Of a stretch of DNA of 64,000 nucleotides, positions 1 through 13,769 are shown piece by piece (positions within the stretch are counted from its first letter, which is position 1; the number at the start of each line of letters is the position of its first letter). The position numbers and the translations under genes were made by a program. Source of the stretch: Eurosta solidaginis (lineage: Eukaryota; Arthropoda; Insecta; Diptera; Tephritidae); assembly GCF_040869045.1 (NCBI RefSeq), contig NC_090323.1:38682066-38746065 (forward strand), given 5' to 3'. A model generated the notes under the pieces. That model saw only the letters and a program-made list of their open reading frames with translations. It was not told the origin of the DNA and searched no databases.

Positions 1-3000
1 CAAACAGGTTCATATTGACGCATATTGCAGAGAAATTAAATGAACGTGGCTTTAACAAAACAGTTTGCTATACTTTTTCATATGAAAATTTCCTAGTACT
101 TGTTTCTTTATATCTACATATGTATATTTGCACAGTTGAAGTGTGTTATCAAATTCATATGTGAACAATGAGAACTAAGCATTGACAATAATATTTCCAT
201 ATACACTTTCTGTTATAGAAGCCTAATTAGCCTATTTAATAAATAAATTTAATGGAAATTTTTAATTAGTTAAACAAACAGGTTCATACTGACGCATATT
301 GCAGAGAAATTAAATGAACGTGGCTTTGCATAGTTGAATTGTGTTATCAAATTCATATGTGAACAATGAGAACTAAGCGTTTACAATAACATTTCCATAT
401 ACATTTTCTATTATAGAAGCCTAATTAGCCTATTTAATAAACAACTTTAATGAAAATTTTTAATTAGTTAAACAAACAGGTTCATATTGATGCATATTGC
501 AGAGAAATTAAATGAACGTGGCTTTAACAAAACAGTTTGCTATACTTTTTCATATGAAAATTTCCTGGTACTTGTTTCTTTATATATACATATGTGTATT
601 TGCACAGTTGAATTGTGTTATCAAATTGATATGTGAACAATGAGAACTAAGCGTTTACAATAACATTTCAATATAAATTTTCTGTTATAGAAGCCTAATT
701 AGCCTATTTAATAAATAACTTTAATCGAAATTTTTAATTGGTTAAACAGGTTCATATTGAAGCACATTGCAGAGAAATTAAATGAACGTGGCTTTGAAAA
801 AACATTTTGCTATACTTTTTCATATGAAAATTTTCTGGTACTTGTTTCTTTATATATACATATGTATATTTGCACAGTTGAATTGTGTTATCAAATTGAT
901 ATGTGAACAATGAGAACTAATCGTTTACAATAACATTTCCATATAAATTTTATGTTTTAGAAGCCTAATTAGCCAATTTAATAAATAACTTTAATGGAAA
1001 TGTTTAATTAGTTAAACAAACAGATATACTGACGCATATTGCAGAGAAAATAAATGAACGTGGCTTTGACAAAACATTTTGCTATACTTTTTCATATGAA
1101 AATTTCCTGGTACTTGTTTCTTTATATATACATATGTATACTTGGACAGTTGAATTGTGTTATCAAATTGATATGTGAACAATGAGAACTAAGCGTTTAC
1201 AATAACATTTCCATAAAGAGTTTCTGTTTTAGAAGCCTAATTAGTCTATTTAATAAATAACTTTAATGGAAATTTTTAATTAGTTAAACAAACAGGTTCA
1301 TATTGAAGCATATTGCAGAGAAATTAAATGAACGTGGCTTTAACAAAACAGTTTGCTATACTTTTTCATATGAAAATTTCCTAGTACTTGTTTCTTTATA
1401 TATACATATGTGTATTTGCACAGTTGAATTGTGTTATCAAATTGATATGTGAACAATGAGAACTAAGCGTTTACAATAACATTTCCATATAAATTTTCTG
1501 TTTTAGAAGCCTAATTAGCCTATTTAATAAATAACTTTAATGGAAATTTTTAATTAGTTAAACAAACAGGTTCATATTGAAGCATATTGCAGAGAAATTA
1601 AATGAACGTGGCTTTAACAAAACAGTTTGCTATACTTTTTCATATGAAAATTTCCTAGTACTTGTTTCTTTATATATACATATGTGTATTTGCACAGTTG
1701 AATTGTGTTATCAAATTGATATGTGAACAATGAGAACTAAGCGTTTACAATAACATTTCCATATAAATTTTCTGTTTTAGAAGCCTAATTAGCCTATTTA
1801 ATAAATAACTTTAATGGAAATTTTTAATTAGTTAAACAAACAGGTTCATATTGAAGCATATTGCAGAGAAATTAAATGAACGTGGCTTTAACAAAACAGT
1901 TTGCTATACTTTTTCATATGAAAATTTCCTAGTACTTGTTTCTTTATATATACATATGTGTATTTGCACAGTTGAATTGTGTAATTAGCCTATTTAATAA
2001 ATAACTTTAATCGGAATTTTTAATTGGTTAAACAAACAGGTTCATATTGACGCATATTGCAGAGAAATTAAATGAAAGTGGCTTTAACAAAACAGTTTGC
2101 TATACTTTTTCATATGAAAATTTCCTAGTACTTGTTTCTTTATATATACATATGTGTATTTGCACAGTTGAATTGTGTTATCAAACTGATATGTGAACAA
2201 TGAGAACTAAGCGTTTACAATAACATTTCCATATAAATTTTCTGTTTTAGAAGCCTAATTAGCCTATTTAATAAATAACTTTAATGGAAATTTTTAATTG
2301 TTAAAACAAACAGGTTCATATTGACGCATATTGCAGAGAAATTAAATGAACGTGGCTTTAACAAAACAGTTTGCTATACTTTTTCATATGAAAATTTCCT
2401 AGTACTTGTTTCTTTATATATACATATGTGTATTTGCACAGTTGAATTGTGTTATCAAATTGATATGTGAACAATGAGAACTAAGCGTTTGCAATAACAT
2501 TTCCATATAAATTTTCTATTATAGAAGCCTAATTAGCCTATTTAATAAATAACTTTAATGAAAATTTTTAATTAGTTAAACAAACAGGTTCATATTGACG
2601 CATATTGCAGAGAAATTAAATGAACGTGGCTTTAACAAAACAGTTTGCTATACTTTTTCATATGAAAATTTCCTAGTACTTGTTTGTTTATATCTACATA
2701 TGTATATTTGCACAGTTGAATTGTGTTATCAAATTCATATGTGAACAATGAGAATTAAGCATTTACAATAACATTTCCATATACTCTTTCTGTTATAGAA
2801 GCCTAATTAGCCTATTTAATAAATAACTTTAATGGAAATTTTTAATTAGTTAAACAAACAGGTTCATATTGCCGCATATTGCAGAGAAATTAAATGAACG
2901 TGGCTTTAACAAAACAGTTTGCTATACTTTTTCATATGAACATTTCCTAGTACTTGTTTCCTTATATTTACATATGTATATTTGCACAGTTGAATTGTGT

Positions 3001-3915
3001 TATCAAATTCATATGTGAACAATGAGAATTCAGCATTTACAATAATATTTCCATATACACTTTCTGTTATAGAAGCCTAATTAGTCTATTTAATAATAAC
3101 TTTAATGGAAATTTTTAATTAGTTAAACAAACAGGTTAATATTGACGCATATTGCAGAGAAAAAAAATGAACGTGGCTTTGCATAGTTGAATTGTGTTAT
3201 CAAATTCATATGTGAACAATGAGAATTAAGCGTTTACAATAACATTTCCATATAATATTTCTTTTATAGAAGCCTAATTAGCCTATTTAATAAATAACTT
3301 TAATCGGAATTTTTAATTGGTTAAACAAACAGGTTCATATTGACGCATATTGCAGAGAAATTAAATGAACGTGGCTTTAACAAAACAGTTTGCTATACTT
3401 TTTCATATGAAAATTTCCTAGTACTTGTTTCTTTATATCTACATATGTATATTTGCACAGTTGAATTGTGTTATCAAATTCATATGTGAACAATGAGAAT
3501 TAAGCATTTACAATAATATTTCCATATACACTTTCTGTTATAGAAGCCTAATTAGCCTATTTAATAAATAAATTTAATGGAAATTTTTAATTAGTTAAAC
3601 AAACAGGTTCATATTGGCGCATATTGCAGAGAAATTAAATGAACGTGGCTTTGCATAGTTGAATTGTGTTATCAAATTCATATGTGAACAATGAGAACTA
3701 AGCGTTTACAATAACATTTCCATATACATTTTCTATTATAGAAGCCTAATTAGCCTATTTAATAAACAACTTTAATGAAAATTTTTAATTAGTTAAACAA
3801 ACAGGTTCATATTGATGCATATTGCAGAGAAATTAAATGAACGTGGCTTTAACAAAACAGTTTGCTATACTTTTTCATATGAAAATTTCCTGGTACTTGT
3901 TTCTTTATATATACA
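1..3915. repeat. AT-rich satellite array, ~274-bp unit, block 1
   Basis: About 15 head-to-tail units. The first unit runs from CAAACAGGTTCATATTGACG at base 1 to the next occurrence at 275, so the full unit is 274 bp. Landmarks inside each unit are GAACGTGGCTTTAACAAAAC, TTTCCTAGTACTTGTTTC, CAGTTGAATTGTGTTATC and TTAATTAGTTAAACAAACAG. Some units are about 198 bp because of one shared internal deletion (near 321, 3180 and 3646). One unit, ending near 1980, is cut at GTTGAATTGTGT and rejoined to AATTAGCC. Bases 1-590 recur with exact spacing at 3326-3915 (offset 3325). No open frame of interest was seen. The array ends where a transposon-like insertion begins. Confidence 0.97.
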
Positions 3916-4069
3916 CTAGCCTTTACCCGCGGCCCCGTCCGCAAGGAGAAAATGAAATATGTGGGCTATTCACGTTAGCCTGCTTATAAAGTTATCTGTT
4001 CAAAATTTTTTTTCTGTCTAATGCATTTTATTTTTGTAATTGAGTAAAAAAAAGAACTTTATGAGCTGA

Positions 4070-7000
4070 TAACCTGATAGGATCCCAAAATGATAACGAA
4101 ATTATCCAGAAAAAGCCACGAAATGACCCCGACGCTATCGCGGACGGATCCCGAAAACCATCCAGAAACGCCCCGGAAGTGTTTCCAAAAGTTCCCGAAG
4201 TAGTCCCAAAAAAACCCGAAATGACAACGACACGATTCTAGACTTATCCAGATAACCACACAGAAATGATGCCTGAAGGGTACCAAATTGATCCCGAAAT
4301 AGTCCCGAAAAAGTTCCGAAATTACCCTGACGGGCTCCCGGACGGTTCTCAGAAACCATCCAGAAAATATTCAGGAAGGGTCCCTAAATTATCCCGACTA
4401 ACTCCAGAAAAAGTTCCGAAATGGCTCCGAGGGGATCCACGATGGATCGCGAAAACCATACAGAAATGATTCCGGAAGGATTCCAAAATGATCCCGAAAT
4501 AGTCCGGAATTGACCCAGATGGGATCCCGCACAGATCCAGAAATGATCCCGGAAGGGTGCAAAAACTATCCCGGAAAAGTAACAAAAAATCCCGAAATGG
4601 CTCCTACGGCATCCCGGACGGATCCAGAAATGATCTCGGAAGGGTCTCCAAATGATCCCAAAATGGTCCCGAAATGACCCTGATGGATCCGGCAAACCAT
4701 CAAGAAATTATGCCGAAAGGGTCCCAAAATGATCCCGAAATAATACAGAAAAAGTCACGAAGCGACCCCTAGAGGATCCCCAAATGATCCCGTATTAGCC
4801 CCGAAAAGGTCCCGGAATAACCCCGACGGGATCCCGGACAAATCCCGAAAACCATCCAGAAATGATGCCGGAAGGAATCCCAAATGATTCCGTAAAAGTC
4901 CCGCATTGATCCTGAACGGATACCGAAAATCATCCAGAAGTGACGCCGGAAAGGTCCTCAAATGATCACCTAATAGTCCCGAAATGACCCTTAAGGGGTC
5001 ATGGACGGATCCCATAAACCATCCAGAAATGATCCCGATATATTCCCGAAGAAGTCCCGAAATGACCCTGACGGGATCTCGAACGCACCCCTAAATGACC
5101 CTGACGGAATCCCGGACAGATCCCGAAATCCATCCAGAAATGATCTTGGGAGGGGCCCCAAATGATCCCGAAAAAGTCCCGCAATGATTCCGAGGGGATC
5201 CTGATCGGATACCGATAACCATCCAGAAGTGATGCCGGAAAGGTCTTCAAATGATCACCTAATTCCAAAATGACCCTGACGGCATCCCGGACTGATCCCA
5301 AAATCCATCCAGAAATGATCTTGGGAAGGTCCCAAAATTATCCCGAAATAGTCTCGGAAAAGTTCAGAAATTACCCTGACGGGTTCCCGGACGAATCCTG
5401 AAAGCCATCTCTAAATGATCCCGAAAAAGTCCCGAAATGACCCTGACTGGACCCCGAAAGGATCCCGAAAACTATCCAGAAATGATGCCGGAAATGTCCT
5501 CAAATGATCACCTAATACTTCCGAAAAGACCCTGACGGGATCCCGAACGGATCCCGACAACTATCTAGAAATGATGCCGAAAGGGCCCGCAAATGATCCC
5601 GTATTAGTCGAGAAAAAGTCCCGAAATGAACCCGACGGGATGCCGGACGAATCCCAAAAACCAGCCAGAAATGATGCCGGAAGGGACAACAAATGATCCC
5701 GAAAAAGTCCCGCAATAATTCCGACGGGATCCTGAGCGGATACCGAAAACCATCCAGAAGTGATGCCGAAAAGGTCCTCAAATGATCACCTTATAGTCCC
5801 AAAATGACCCTGACGGCATCCCGGACAGATCCCCAAATCCATCCAGAAATGATCTTGGGAGGGTCCCAAAATTATCCCGAAATAGTCTGGGAAAAGTCCA
5901 GAAATTACCCTGACGGATACCGGACGAATCCTGAAAACCAATCTTAAATGATGCCGAAAAAGTCCCGAAATGACCCTGATGGGACCCGGAAAGGATCCCG
6001 AAAACTAACCAGAAATGAAGCCGGAAAGGTCCTCAAATGATCTCCCAATAGTTCCGAAAAGACCCTGACGGGATCCCGAACGGATCCCGACAACTATCCA
6101 GAAATGATACCGAAAGGGCCCGCAAATGATCCCGTATTAGTCGAGAAAAAGTCCCGAAATGACCCCGACGGGATGCCGGACGAATCCCAAAAACCATCCA
6201 GAAATGATTTTGGAAGGGACCCCAATGATCCCGAAAAAGTCCCGCAATTATTCCGACGGGAATCTGAACGGATACCGAAAACCATCCAGAAGTGATGCCG
6301 GAACGGTCCTCAAATGCCCACCTAATAGTCCCAAAATGACCCTGAGGGCATCCCGGACAAATCCCGAAATCCATCCAGAAATGATCTTGGGAAGGTCCCA
6401 AAATGATCCCGAAATAGTCTCGGAAAAGTCCAGAAATTACCCTGACGGGTTCCCGGACGAATCCTGAAAGCCATCCTTAAATGATCCCGAAAAAGCCCCG
6501 AAATGACCCTGACGGGATCCCGAAAGGATTCCAAAAACTATCCAGAAATAATGCCGGAAAGGTCCTCAAATGATCCCCTAATAGTTCCGAAATGACCGTG
6601 ACGGGATCCCGAACGGATCCCGACAACTATCCAGAAATTATGCCGAAAGGGTCCGCAAATGATCCCGTATTAGTCGAGAAAAAGTCCCGAAATGACCCCG
6701 ACGGGATCCCGGACGAATCCCAAAAACCATCCAGAAATGATGCCGGTAGGTATCCCAAATGATCCCGAAATAATCCCGAAATGACCTCGTCGGCATCCCG
6801 GACGGATACCGAAAATGATCCAGAAATGATGCCGGAAAGGTCCACAAATGATCCCCTAATAGTCCCGAAATTACCCTGATGGGATCCCGGACGGATCCCG
6901 AAAACCATCCAGAAATGATGCCGGAAGAGCCCCCAAATGATCCCGAAAAAGTCCCCAAATGACCCCGACGATATCCCGGACGGATCCCGAAAACCATCCA

Positions 7001-8690
7001 GAAATGATGCCGGAAGAGCCCCCAAATGATCCCGAAAAAGTCCCCAAATGACCCCGACGAGATCCCGCACGGATCCCGAAAACCATCCAGAAATGATGCC
7101 GGAAGAGCCCCAAATGATCCCGAAAAAGTCCCCAAATGACCCCGACATACTCCAGAAAAGGTTCCGAAATGGCTCCGAGGGAATCAACGACGGATCGCGA
7201 AAACCATACAGAAATGATTCCGGAAGGATCCCAAAATGATCCCGAAATAGTCCGGAAATGACCCAGATGGGATCCCGCACAGATCCAGAAATGATCCCGG
7301 AAGGGTCCAAAAACTATCCCGGAAAAGTAACAAAAAATCCCGAAATGGCTCCTACGGCAGCCCGGACGGATCCAGAAATGATCTCGGAAAGGTCCCCAAA
7401 TGATCCCAAAATGGTCCCGAAATGACCCTGATGGATCCGGCAAACCATCAAGAAATTATGCCGGAAGGGTCCCCAAATGATCCCGAAATAAAACAGAAAA
7501 AGTCACGAAACGACCCCTAGAGGATCCCCAAATGATCCCGTATTAGCCCCAAAAAAGTCCCAAAATGACCCTGACGGGATCCCGAAAGGATTCCGAAAAC
7601 AATACAGAAATGATGCCGGAAAGGTCCTCAAATGATCCCCTAATAGTCCCGAAATGACCGTGACGGGATCCCGACAACTATCCAGAAATGATGCCGAAAG
7701 GGTCCGCAAATGATCCCGCATTAGTCGAAAAAAAGTCCCGAAAGGACCACGACGGGATCCCGGACGAATCCCAAAAACCATCCAGAAATGATGCCGGTAG
7801 GTATCCCAGATGATCCCGAAATAGTCCCGAAATGACCTCGTCGGCATCCCGGACGGATCCCGAAAATTATCCAGAAATGATGCCGGAAAGGTTCCCAAAT
7901 GATCCCCTAATAGTCCCGAAATTACCCTAATGGGATCCCGGACGGATCCCGAAAACCATCCAGAAATGATGCCGAAAGGGTTCCCAAATGATCCCGTATT
8001 AGTCGCGAAAAAGTCCCGAAATGACCCCGGCGGGATCCCGAAAACCATCCAGAAATGATGCCGAAAGGGTTCCCAAATGATCCCGTATTAGTCGCGAAAG
8101 AGTCCCGAAATGACCCCAACGGGATCCCGGACGGATCCCGAAAACCATCCAGAAATGATGCCGGATGAGCCCCAAAATGATCCCGAAAAAGTCCCCAAAT
8201 GACCCCGACGAGATCCCGGACGGATCCCGAAAACCATCCAGAAATGATGCCGGAAGAGCCCCCAAATGATCCCGAAAAAGTCCCCAAATGACCCCGACGA
8301 TATCCCGGACGGATCCCGAAAACCATCCAGAAATGATGCCGGAAGAGCCCTCAAATGATCCCGAAAAAGTCCCCATATGACCCCGACGAGATCCCGCACG
8401 GATCCCGAAAACCATCCAGAAATGATGCCGGAAGGGTCCCCAAATGATCGCGAAATAGTCCCGAAATGATTCCGGAATAGTCCCGAAAATGTTCCAAAAT
8501 AACCCCGATGGGATCCCGGACGGATCCCGTAAACTATACAGAAATGATCCCGGAAGGGTCCCAAAATGATCCCGAAATAGTCCCGAAAAAGTCCCGAAAT
8601 TACCCCGGCGTAATCCCGGACCGATCCCGAAAACCATCCATAAATGATCCCGGAAGGGTCTCGATATGACCCTTACGGGATTACAAATAA
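4070..8690. repeat. GATCCCGAAA minisatellite, ~89-bp unit
   Basis: Roughly 50 units built from phrases such as AACCATCCAGAAATGATGCC, AATGATCCCGAAAAAGTCCC and GACCCCGACGGGATCCCGG. Three near-identical units at 6901-7135 fix the period at 89 bp; elsewhere phrases are gained or lost. It is much richer in G+C than the satellite around it. Stop codons are rare in several frames of both strands, giving open frames up to 227 codons (for example 6627-7310 on the minus strand) that read as Gly/Ser/Phe/Ile/Arg-rich repeats. Because 89 is not a multiple of three and different frames are open in different places, I treat these as by-products and not as genes. Confidence 0.93.
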
Positions 8691-9491
8691 GGTGAAGCTA
8701 ATTATAAAACCATGTTAATAAGGCAGCAGGCGCATTGGAGCGAATAAAAAGTTAGATAGAAACATACAGGTAAAGCTAATAAAAGCGTGCTAATAAAAAC
8801 AATTGATGGAGGGCGGATGGCGGGAGTAGAGGAGAGGACCACTGATCGTTCCTCCAAAATTGTCTAGATCTCGTTCTGTATGTACCAGATACCAAAAACT
8901 ATTGATTTAGGAGAAAATTTAGATTGAGTTATAACAATTTATGGATTTTACACCAGAGGGGGAGATAAAGGGGCGGGCGGAGGGTGTCACTGCTTACTTT
9001 GTAAGCCCTCGACTTATTTGACCCCTTGAGTCTCTGATATTGGTGAAGGCCAGTATACGTAAAGTTATAATGTGTAAAAATTATGAAAAATAATTTCTCG
9101 AAGGGTCGTGGGACCCCCACCCCTCTTTCCATGTTCGAAAAAAATTTCGCTAGTAGACTACTGTCTGTGTCCCAAATTTCATCAAAATCCGTGTAGCCAT
9201 TCTGGCGTGATTCAGTCGCAAAGACGAAAAAATATAATAATTAAATTATAACTGTTCCTAGGGGGCGGGGACCACGCCCCTTTTGAAAAATATATAGCTA
9301 GTAGATCCTTCTAGACTATTGGCTATATGTGTGCAAAATTTCATCCAAATCGGTCCAGCCGTTCTTGCGTTATTGAGTCACAAAGACAAACGTCTGGACA
9401 AACATCCAAACATCCAAACATCCAAACATCCAAACATCTAAACATCCAAACATCTTCACATCCAAACTTTGCCATTTATAATATATATTAG
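8691..9491 (+). other. 3' non-coding tail of the minisatellite-bearing element
   Basis: Non-repetitive tail of the insertion. It holds two paralogous blocks, CAAATTTCATCAAAATCCG near 9173 and CAAATTTCATCCAAATCGG near 9337. Each is followed by a CGTGATTCAGTCGCAAAGAC-like or CGTTATTGAGTCACAAAGAC phrase, so the tail is itself a degenerate duplication. It ends in the CATCCAAA octamer run and TTATAATATATATTAG. A 67-codon frame on the minus strand (8929-9132) has no recognisable features and is not called. Confidence 0.6.
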
Positions 9492-11133
9492 ATATGTGTA
9501 TTTGCACAGTTGAATTGTGTTATCAAATTGATATGTGAACAATCAGAACGAAGCGTTTACAATAACATTTCCATATAAATTTTCTGTTTTAGAAGCCTAA
9601 TTAGCCTATTTAATAAATAACTTTAATGGAAATTTTTAATTAGTTAAACAAACAGGTTCATATTGAAGCATATTGCAGAGAAATTAAATGAACGTGGCTT
9701 TAACAAAACAGTTTGCTATACTTTTTCATATAAAAATTTCCTAGTACTTGTTTCTTTATATATACATATGTGTATTTGCACAGTTGAATTGTGTTATCAA
9801 ATTGATATGTGAACAATGAGAACTAAGCGTTTACAATAACATTTCCATATAAATTTTCTGTTTTAGAAGCCTAATTAGCCTATTTAATAAATAACTTTAA
9901 TGGAAATGTTTAATTAGTTAAACAAACAGATATACTGACGCATATTGCAGAGAAATTAAATGAACGTGGCTTTGACAAAACATTTTGCTATACTTTTTCA
10001 TATGAAAATTTTCTGGTACTTGTTTCTTTATATATACATATGTATATTTGCACAGTTGAATTGTGTTATCAAATTGATATGTGAACAATGAGAACTAAGC
10101 GTTTACAATAACATTTCCATATAAAGTTTTTGTTATAGAAGACTAATTAGCCTATTTAATAAATAACTTTAATGGAAATTTTTAATTAGTTAAACAAACA
10201 GGTTCATATTGACGCAGATTGCATAGAAATTAAATCAACGTGGCTTTAACAAAACATTTTGCTATACTTTTTCATATGAAAATTTCCTAGTACTTGTTTC
10301 TTTATATATACATATGTGTATTTGCACAGTTGAATTGTGTTATCAAATTGATATGCGAAAAATGAGAACTAAGCGTTTACAATAACATTTCCATATAAAT
10401 TTTATGTTTTAGAAGCCTAATTAGCCTATTTAATAAATAACTTTAATGGAAATGTTTAATTAGTTAAACAAACAGATATATTGACGCATATTGCAAAGAA
10501 AATAAATGAACGTGGCTTTGACAAAACATTTTGCTATACTTTTTCATATGAAAATTTCCTAGTACTTGTTTCTTTATATATACGTATGTGTATTTGCACA
10601 GTTGAATTGTGTTATCAAATTGATATGTGAACAATGAGAACTAAGCGTTTACAATAACATTTCCATATAAATTTTCTGTTTTAGAAGCCTAATTAGCCTA
10701 TTTAATAAATAACTTTAATGGAAATTTTTAATTAGTTAAACAAACAGGTTCATATTGAAGCATATTGCAGAGAAATTAAATGAACGTGGCTTTAACAAAA
10801 CAGTTTGCTATACTTTTTCATATAAAAATTTCCTAGTACTTGTTTCTTTATATATACATATGTGTATTTGCACAGTTGAATTGTGTTATCAAATTGATAT
10901 GTGAACAATGAGAACTAAGCGTTTACAATAACATTTCCATATAAATTTTCTGTTTTAGAAGCCTAATTAGCCTATTTAATAAACAACTTTAATGGAAATT
11001 TTTAATTAGTTAAACAAACAGATATACTGACGCATATTGCAGAGAAATTAAATGAACGTGGCTTTGACAAAACATTTTGCTATACTTTTTCATATGAAAA
11101 TTTCCTGGTACTTGTTTCTTTATATATACATAT

Positions 11134-11387
11134 AAAGGCAAATTTGCTGACATTGCGGTTCCCACAGAAGTCACAGCTCAACGCAGATGTGTAGGTACAT
11201 ATTTTGTGTCGAGTTGTATGTAGGTATGTAAGTATGTATGCTTAAAGTAAATATGTATGTAAGTATGTATGCTTCAAGCAAATATGTATGTAAGAATATG
11301 TTTAGAATAATTTAGTATAAATAAGCTGACAATATTTGAATAAAGAGCATTCGCTCATTGCCACCCGCAAAACCGACTATTCTTGAA
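11134..11387 (+). mobile_element. LTR-like fragment in satellite, copy 1
   Basis: A 254-bp non-satellite piece starting AAAGGCAAATTTGCTGACAT. It replaces 15 bp of the unit between TATATATACATAT and TTGAATTGTG. It contains ATGTAAGTATGTATGC short repeats, a TATAAATAAG box, AATAAAGAGC (polyadenylation-like) and CTCATTGCCACCCGCAAAAC near its end. The TATA-then-AATAAA spacing resembles the U3-R part of an insect LTR, possibly of the BEL/Pao type. I see no flanking TG...CA ends or target duplication, so the class is inferred. Confidence 0.6.
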
Positions 11388-13015
11388 TTGAATTGTGTTA
11401 TAAAATTGATATGTGAACAATGAGAACTAAGCGTTTACAATAACATTTCCATATAAATTTTTTGTTATAGAAGACTAATTAGCCTATTTAATAAATAACT
11501 TTAATGGAAATTTTTAATTAGTTAAACAAACAGGTTCATATTGACGCAGATTGCATAGAAATTAAATGAACGTGGATTTAACAAAACATTTTGCTATATT
11601 TATTCATAAGAATATTTCCTAGTACTTGTTTGTTTATATCTACATATGTATATTTGCATAGTTGAATTGTGTTATCAAATTCAAATGTGAACAATGAGAA
11701 TTGAGCGTTTACAATAACATTTCCATATAATATTTCTGTTATAGAAGCCTAATTAGCCTATTTAATAAATAACTTTAATCGAAATTTTTAATTGGTTAAA
11801 CAAGCAGGTTCACATTGACGCATATTGCAGAGAAATTAAATGAACGTGGCTTTAACAAAACAGTTTGCTATACTTTTTCATATGAAAATTTCCTAGTACT
11901 TGTTTCTTTATATATACATATGTGTATTTGCACAGTTGAATTGTGTTATCAAATTGATATGTGAACAATGAGAACTAAGCGTTTACAATAACATTTCCAT
12001 ATAAATTTTCTATTATAGAAGCCTAATTAGCCTATTTAATAAATAACTTTAAAGGAAATTTTTAATTAGTTAAACAAACAGGTTCATATTGAAGCATATT
12101 GCAGAGAAATTAAATGAACGTGGCTTTAACAAAACAGTTTGCTATACTTTTTCATATGAAAGTTTCCTTGTACTTGTTTCTTTATATATACATATGTGTA
12201 TTTGCATAGTTGAATTGTGTTATCAAATTGATATGTGAACAATGATAACTAAGCGTTTACAATAACATTTCCATATAAATTTTATGTTTTAGAAGCCTAA
12301 TTAGCCTATTTAATAAATAACTTTAATGGAAATTTTTAATTAGTTAAACAAACAGATATACTGACGCATATTGCAGAGAAAATAAATGAACGTGGCTTTG
12401 ACAAAACATTTTGCTATACTTTTTCATATGAAAATTTCCTGGTACTTGTTTCTTTATATATACATATGTATACTTGCACAGTTGAATTGTGTTATCAAAT
12501 TGATATGTGAACAATGAGAACTAAGCGTTTACAATAACATTTCCATAAAAAGTTTCTGTTTTAGAAGCCTAATTAGCCTATTTAATAAATAACTTTAATG
12601 GAAATTTTTAATTAGTTAAACAAACAGGTTCATATTGAAGCATATTGCAGAGAAATTAAATGAACGTGGCTTTAACAAAACAGTTTGCTATACTTTTTCA
12701 TATGAAAATTTCCTAGTACGTGTTTCTTTATTTATACATATGTGTATTTGCACAGTTGAATTGTGTTATCAAATTGATATGTGAACAATGAGAACTAAGC
12801 GTTTACAATAACATTTCCATATAAATTTTCTGTTTTAGAAGCCTAATTAGCCTATTTAATAAATAACTTTAATGGAAATTTTTAATTAGTTAAACAAACA
12901 GGTTCATATTGAAGCATATTGCAGAGAAATTAAATGAACGTGGCTTTAACAAAACAGTTTGCTATACTTTTTCATATGAAAATTTCCTGGTACTTGTTTC
13001 TTTATATATACATAT

Positions 13016-13269
13016 AAAGGCAAATTTGCTGACATTGCGGTTCCCACAGAAGTCACAGCTCAACGCAGATGTGTAGGTACATATTTTGTGTCGAGTTGTA
13101 TGTAGGTATGTAAGTATATATGCTTAAAGTAAATATGTATGTAAGTATGTATGCTTCAAGCAAATATGTATGTAAGAATATGTTTAGAATAATTTAGTAT
13201 AAATAAGCTGACAATATTTGAATAAAGAGCATTCGCTCATTGCCACTCGCAAAACCGACTATTCTTGAA
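13016..13269 (+). mobile_element. LTR-like fragment in satellite, copy 2
   Basis: Nearly identical to copy 1, with the same left and right junctions in the satellite unit, so it arose by array amplification and not by a new insertion. It differs at a few bases, for example AAGTATATATGC where copy 1 has AAGTATGTATGC. Confidence 0.6.
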
Positions 13270-13515
13270 TTGAATTGTGTTATCAAATTGATATGTGAAC
13301 AATGAGAACTAAGCGTTTACAATAACATTTCCATATAAATAAGCCTAATTAGCCTATTTAATAAATAACTTTAATGGAAATTTTTAATTAGTTAAACAAA
13401 CAGATATACTGACGCATATTGCAGAGAAATTAAATGAACGTGGCTTTGACAAAACATTTTGCTATACTTTTTCATATGAAAATTTCCTGGTACTTGTTTC
13501 TTTATATATACATAT

Positions 13516-13769
13516 AAAGGCAAATTTGCTGACATTGCGGTTCCCACAGAAGTCACAGCTCAACGCAGATGTGTAGGTACATATTTTGTGTCGAGTTGTA
13601 TGTAGGTATGTAAGTATGTATGCTTAAAGTAAATATGTATGTAAGTATGTATGCTTCAAGCAAATATGTATGTAAGAATATGTTTAGAATAATTTAGTAT
13701 AAATAAGCTGACAATATTTGAATAAAGAGCATTCGCTCATTGCCACTCGCAAAACCGACTATTCTTGAA
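13516..13769 (+). mobile_element. LTR-like fragment in satellite, copy 3
   Basis: Same junctions as copies 1 and 2, 500 bp downstream of copy 2. Together they make a short-period higher-order unit of one satellite monomer remnant plus the fragment. Confidence 0.6.

Larger units (their letters stand above)
3916..9491 (+). mobile_element. Insertion in the satellite: non-LTR-like ends around a GC-rich minisatellite
   Basis: The satellite stops at TATATATACA and resumes at TATGTGTATTTGC, so these 5.6 kb are an insertion. It opens with CTAGCCTTTACCCGCGGCC. It closes with the text CAAATTTCATCCAAATCGGT, GCGTTATTGAGTCACAAAG, an 8-bp CATCCAAA microsatellite (about 9401-9467) and TTATAATATATATTAG. Such 3' ends are typical of insect RTE-type non-LTR retrotransposons and their non-autonomous derivatives (family knowledge). 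No reverse transcriptase is present. A second, shorter copy with the same opening lies at 58602-59771, which supports a mobile unit rather than a local expansion. The orientation follows from the A-rich tail at the right end. The class assignment is tentative. Confidence 0.75.

Noticed and set aside
6627..7310. 227-codon frame on the minus strand (and similar ones at 6871-7443, 7999-8637, 59312-59851) as protein genes
   Set aside because: They are translations of an 89-bp minisatellite; several frames on both strands are open at once and change from unit to unit, with no non-repeat domain.
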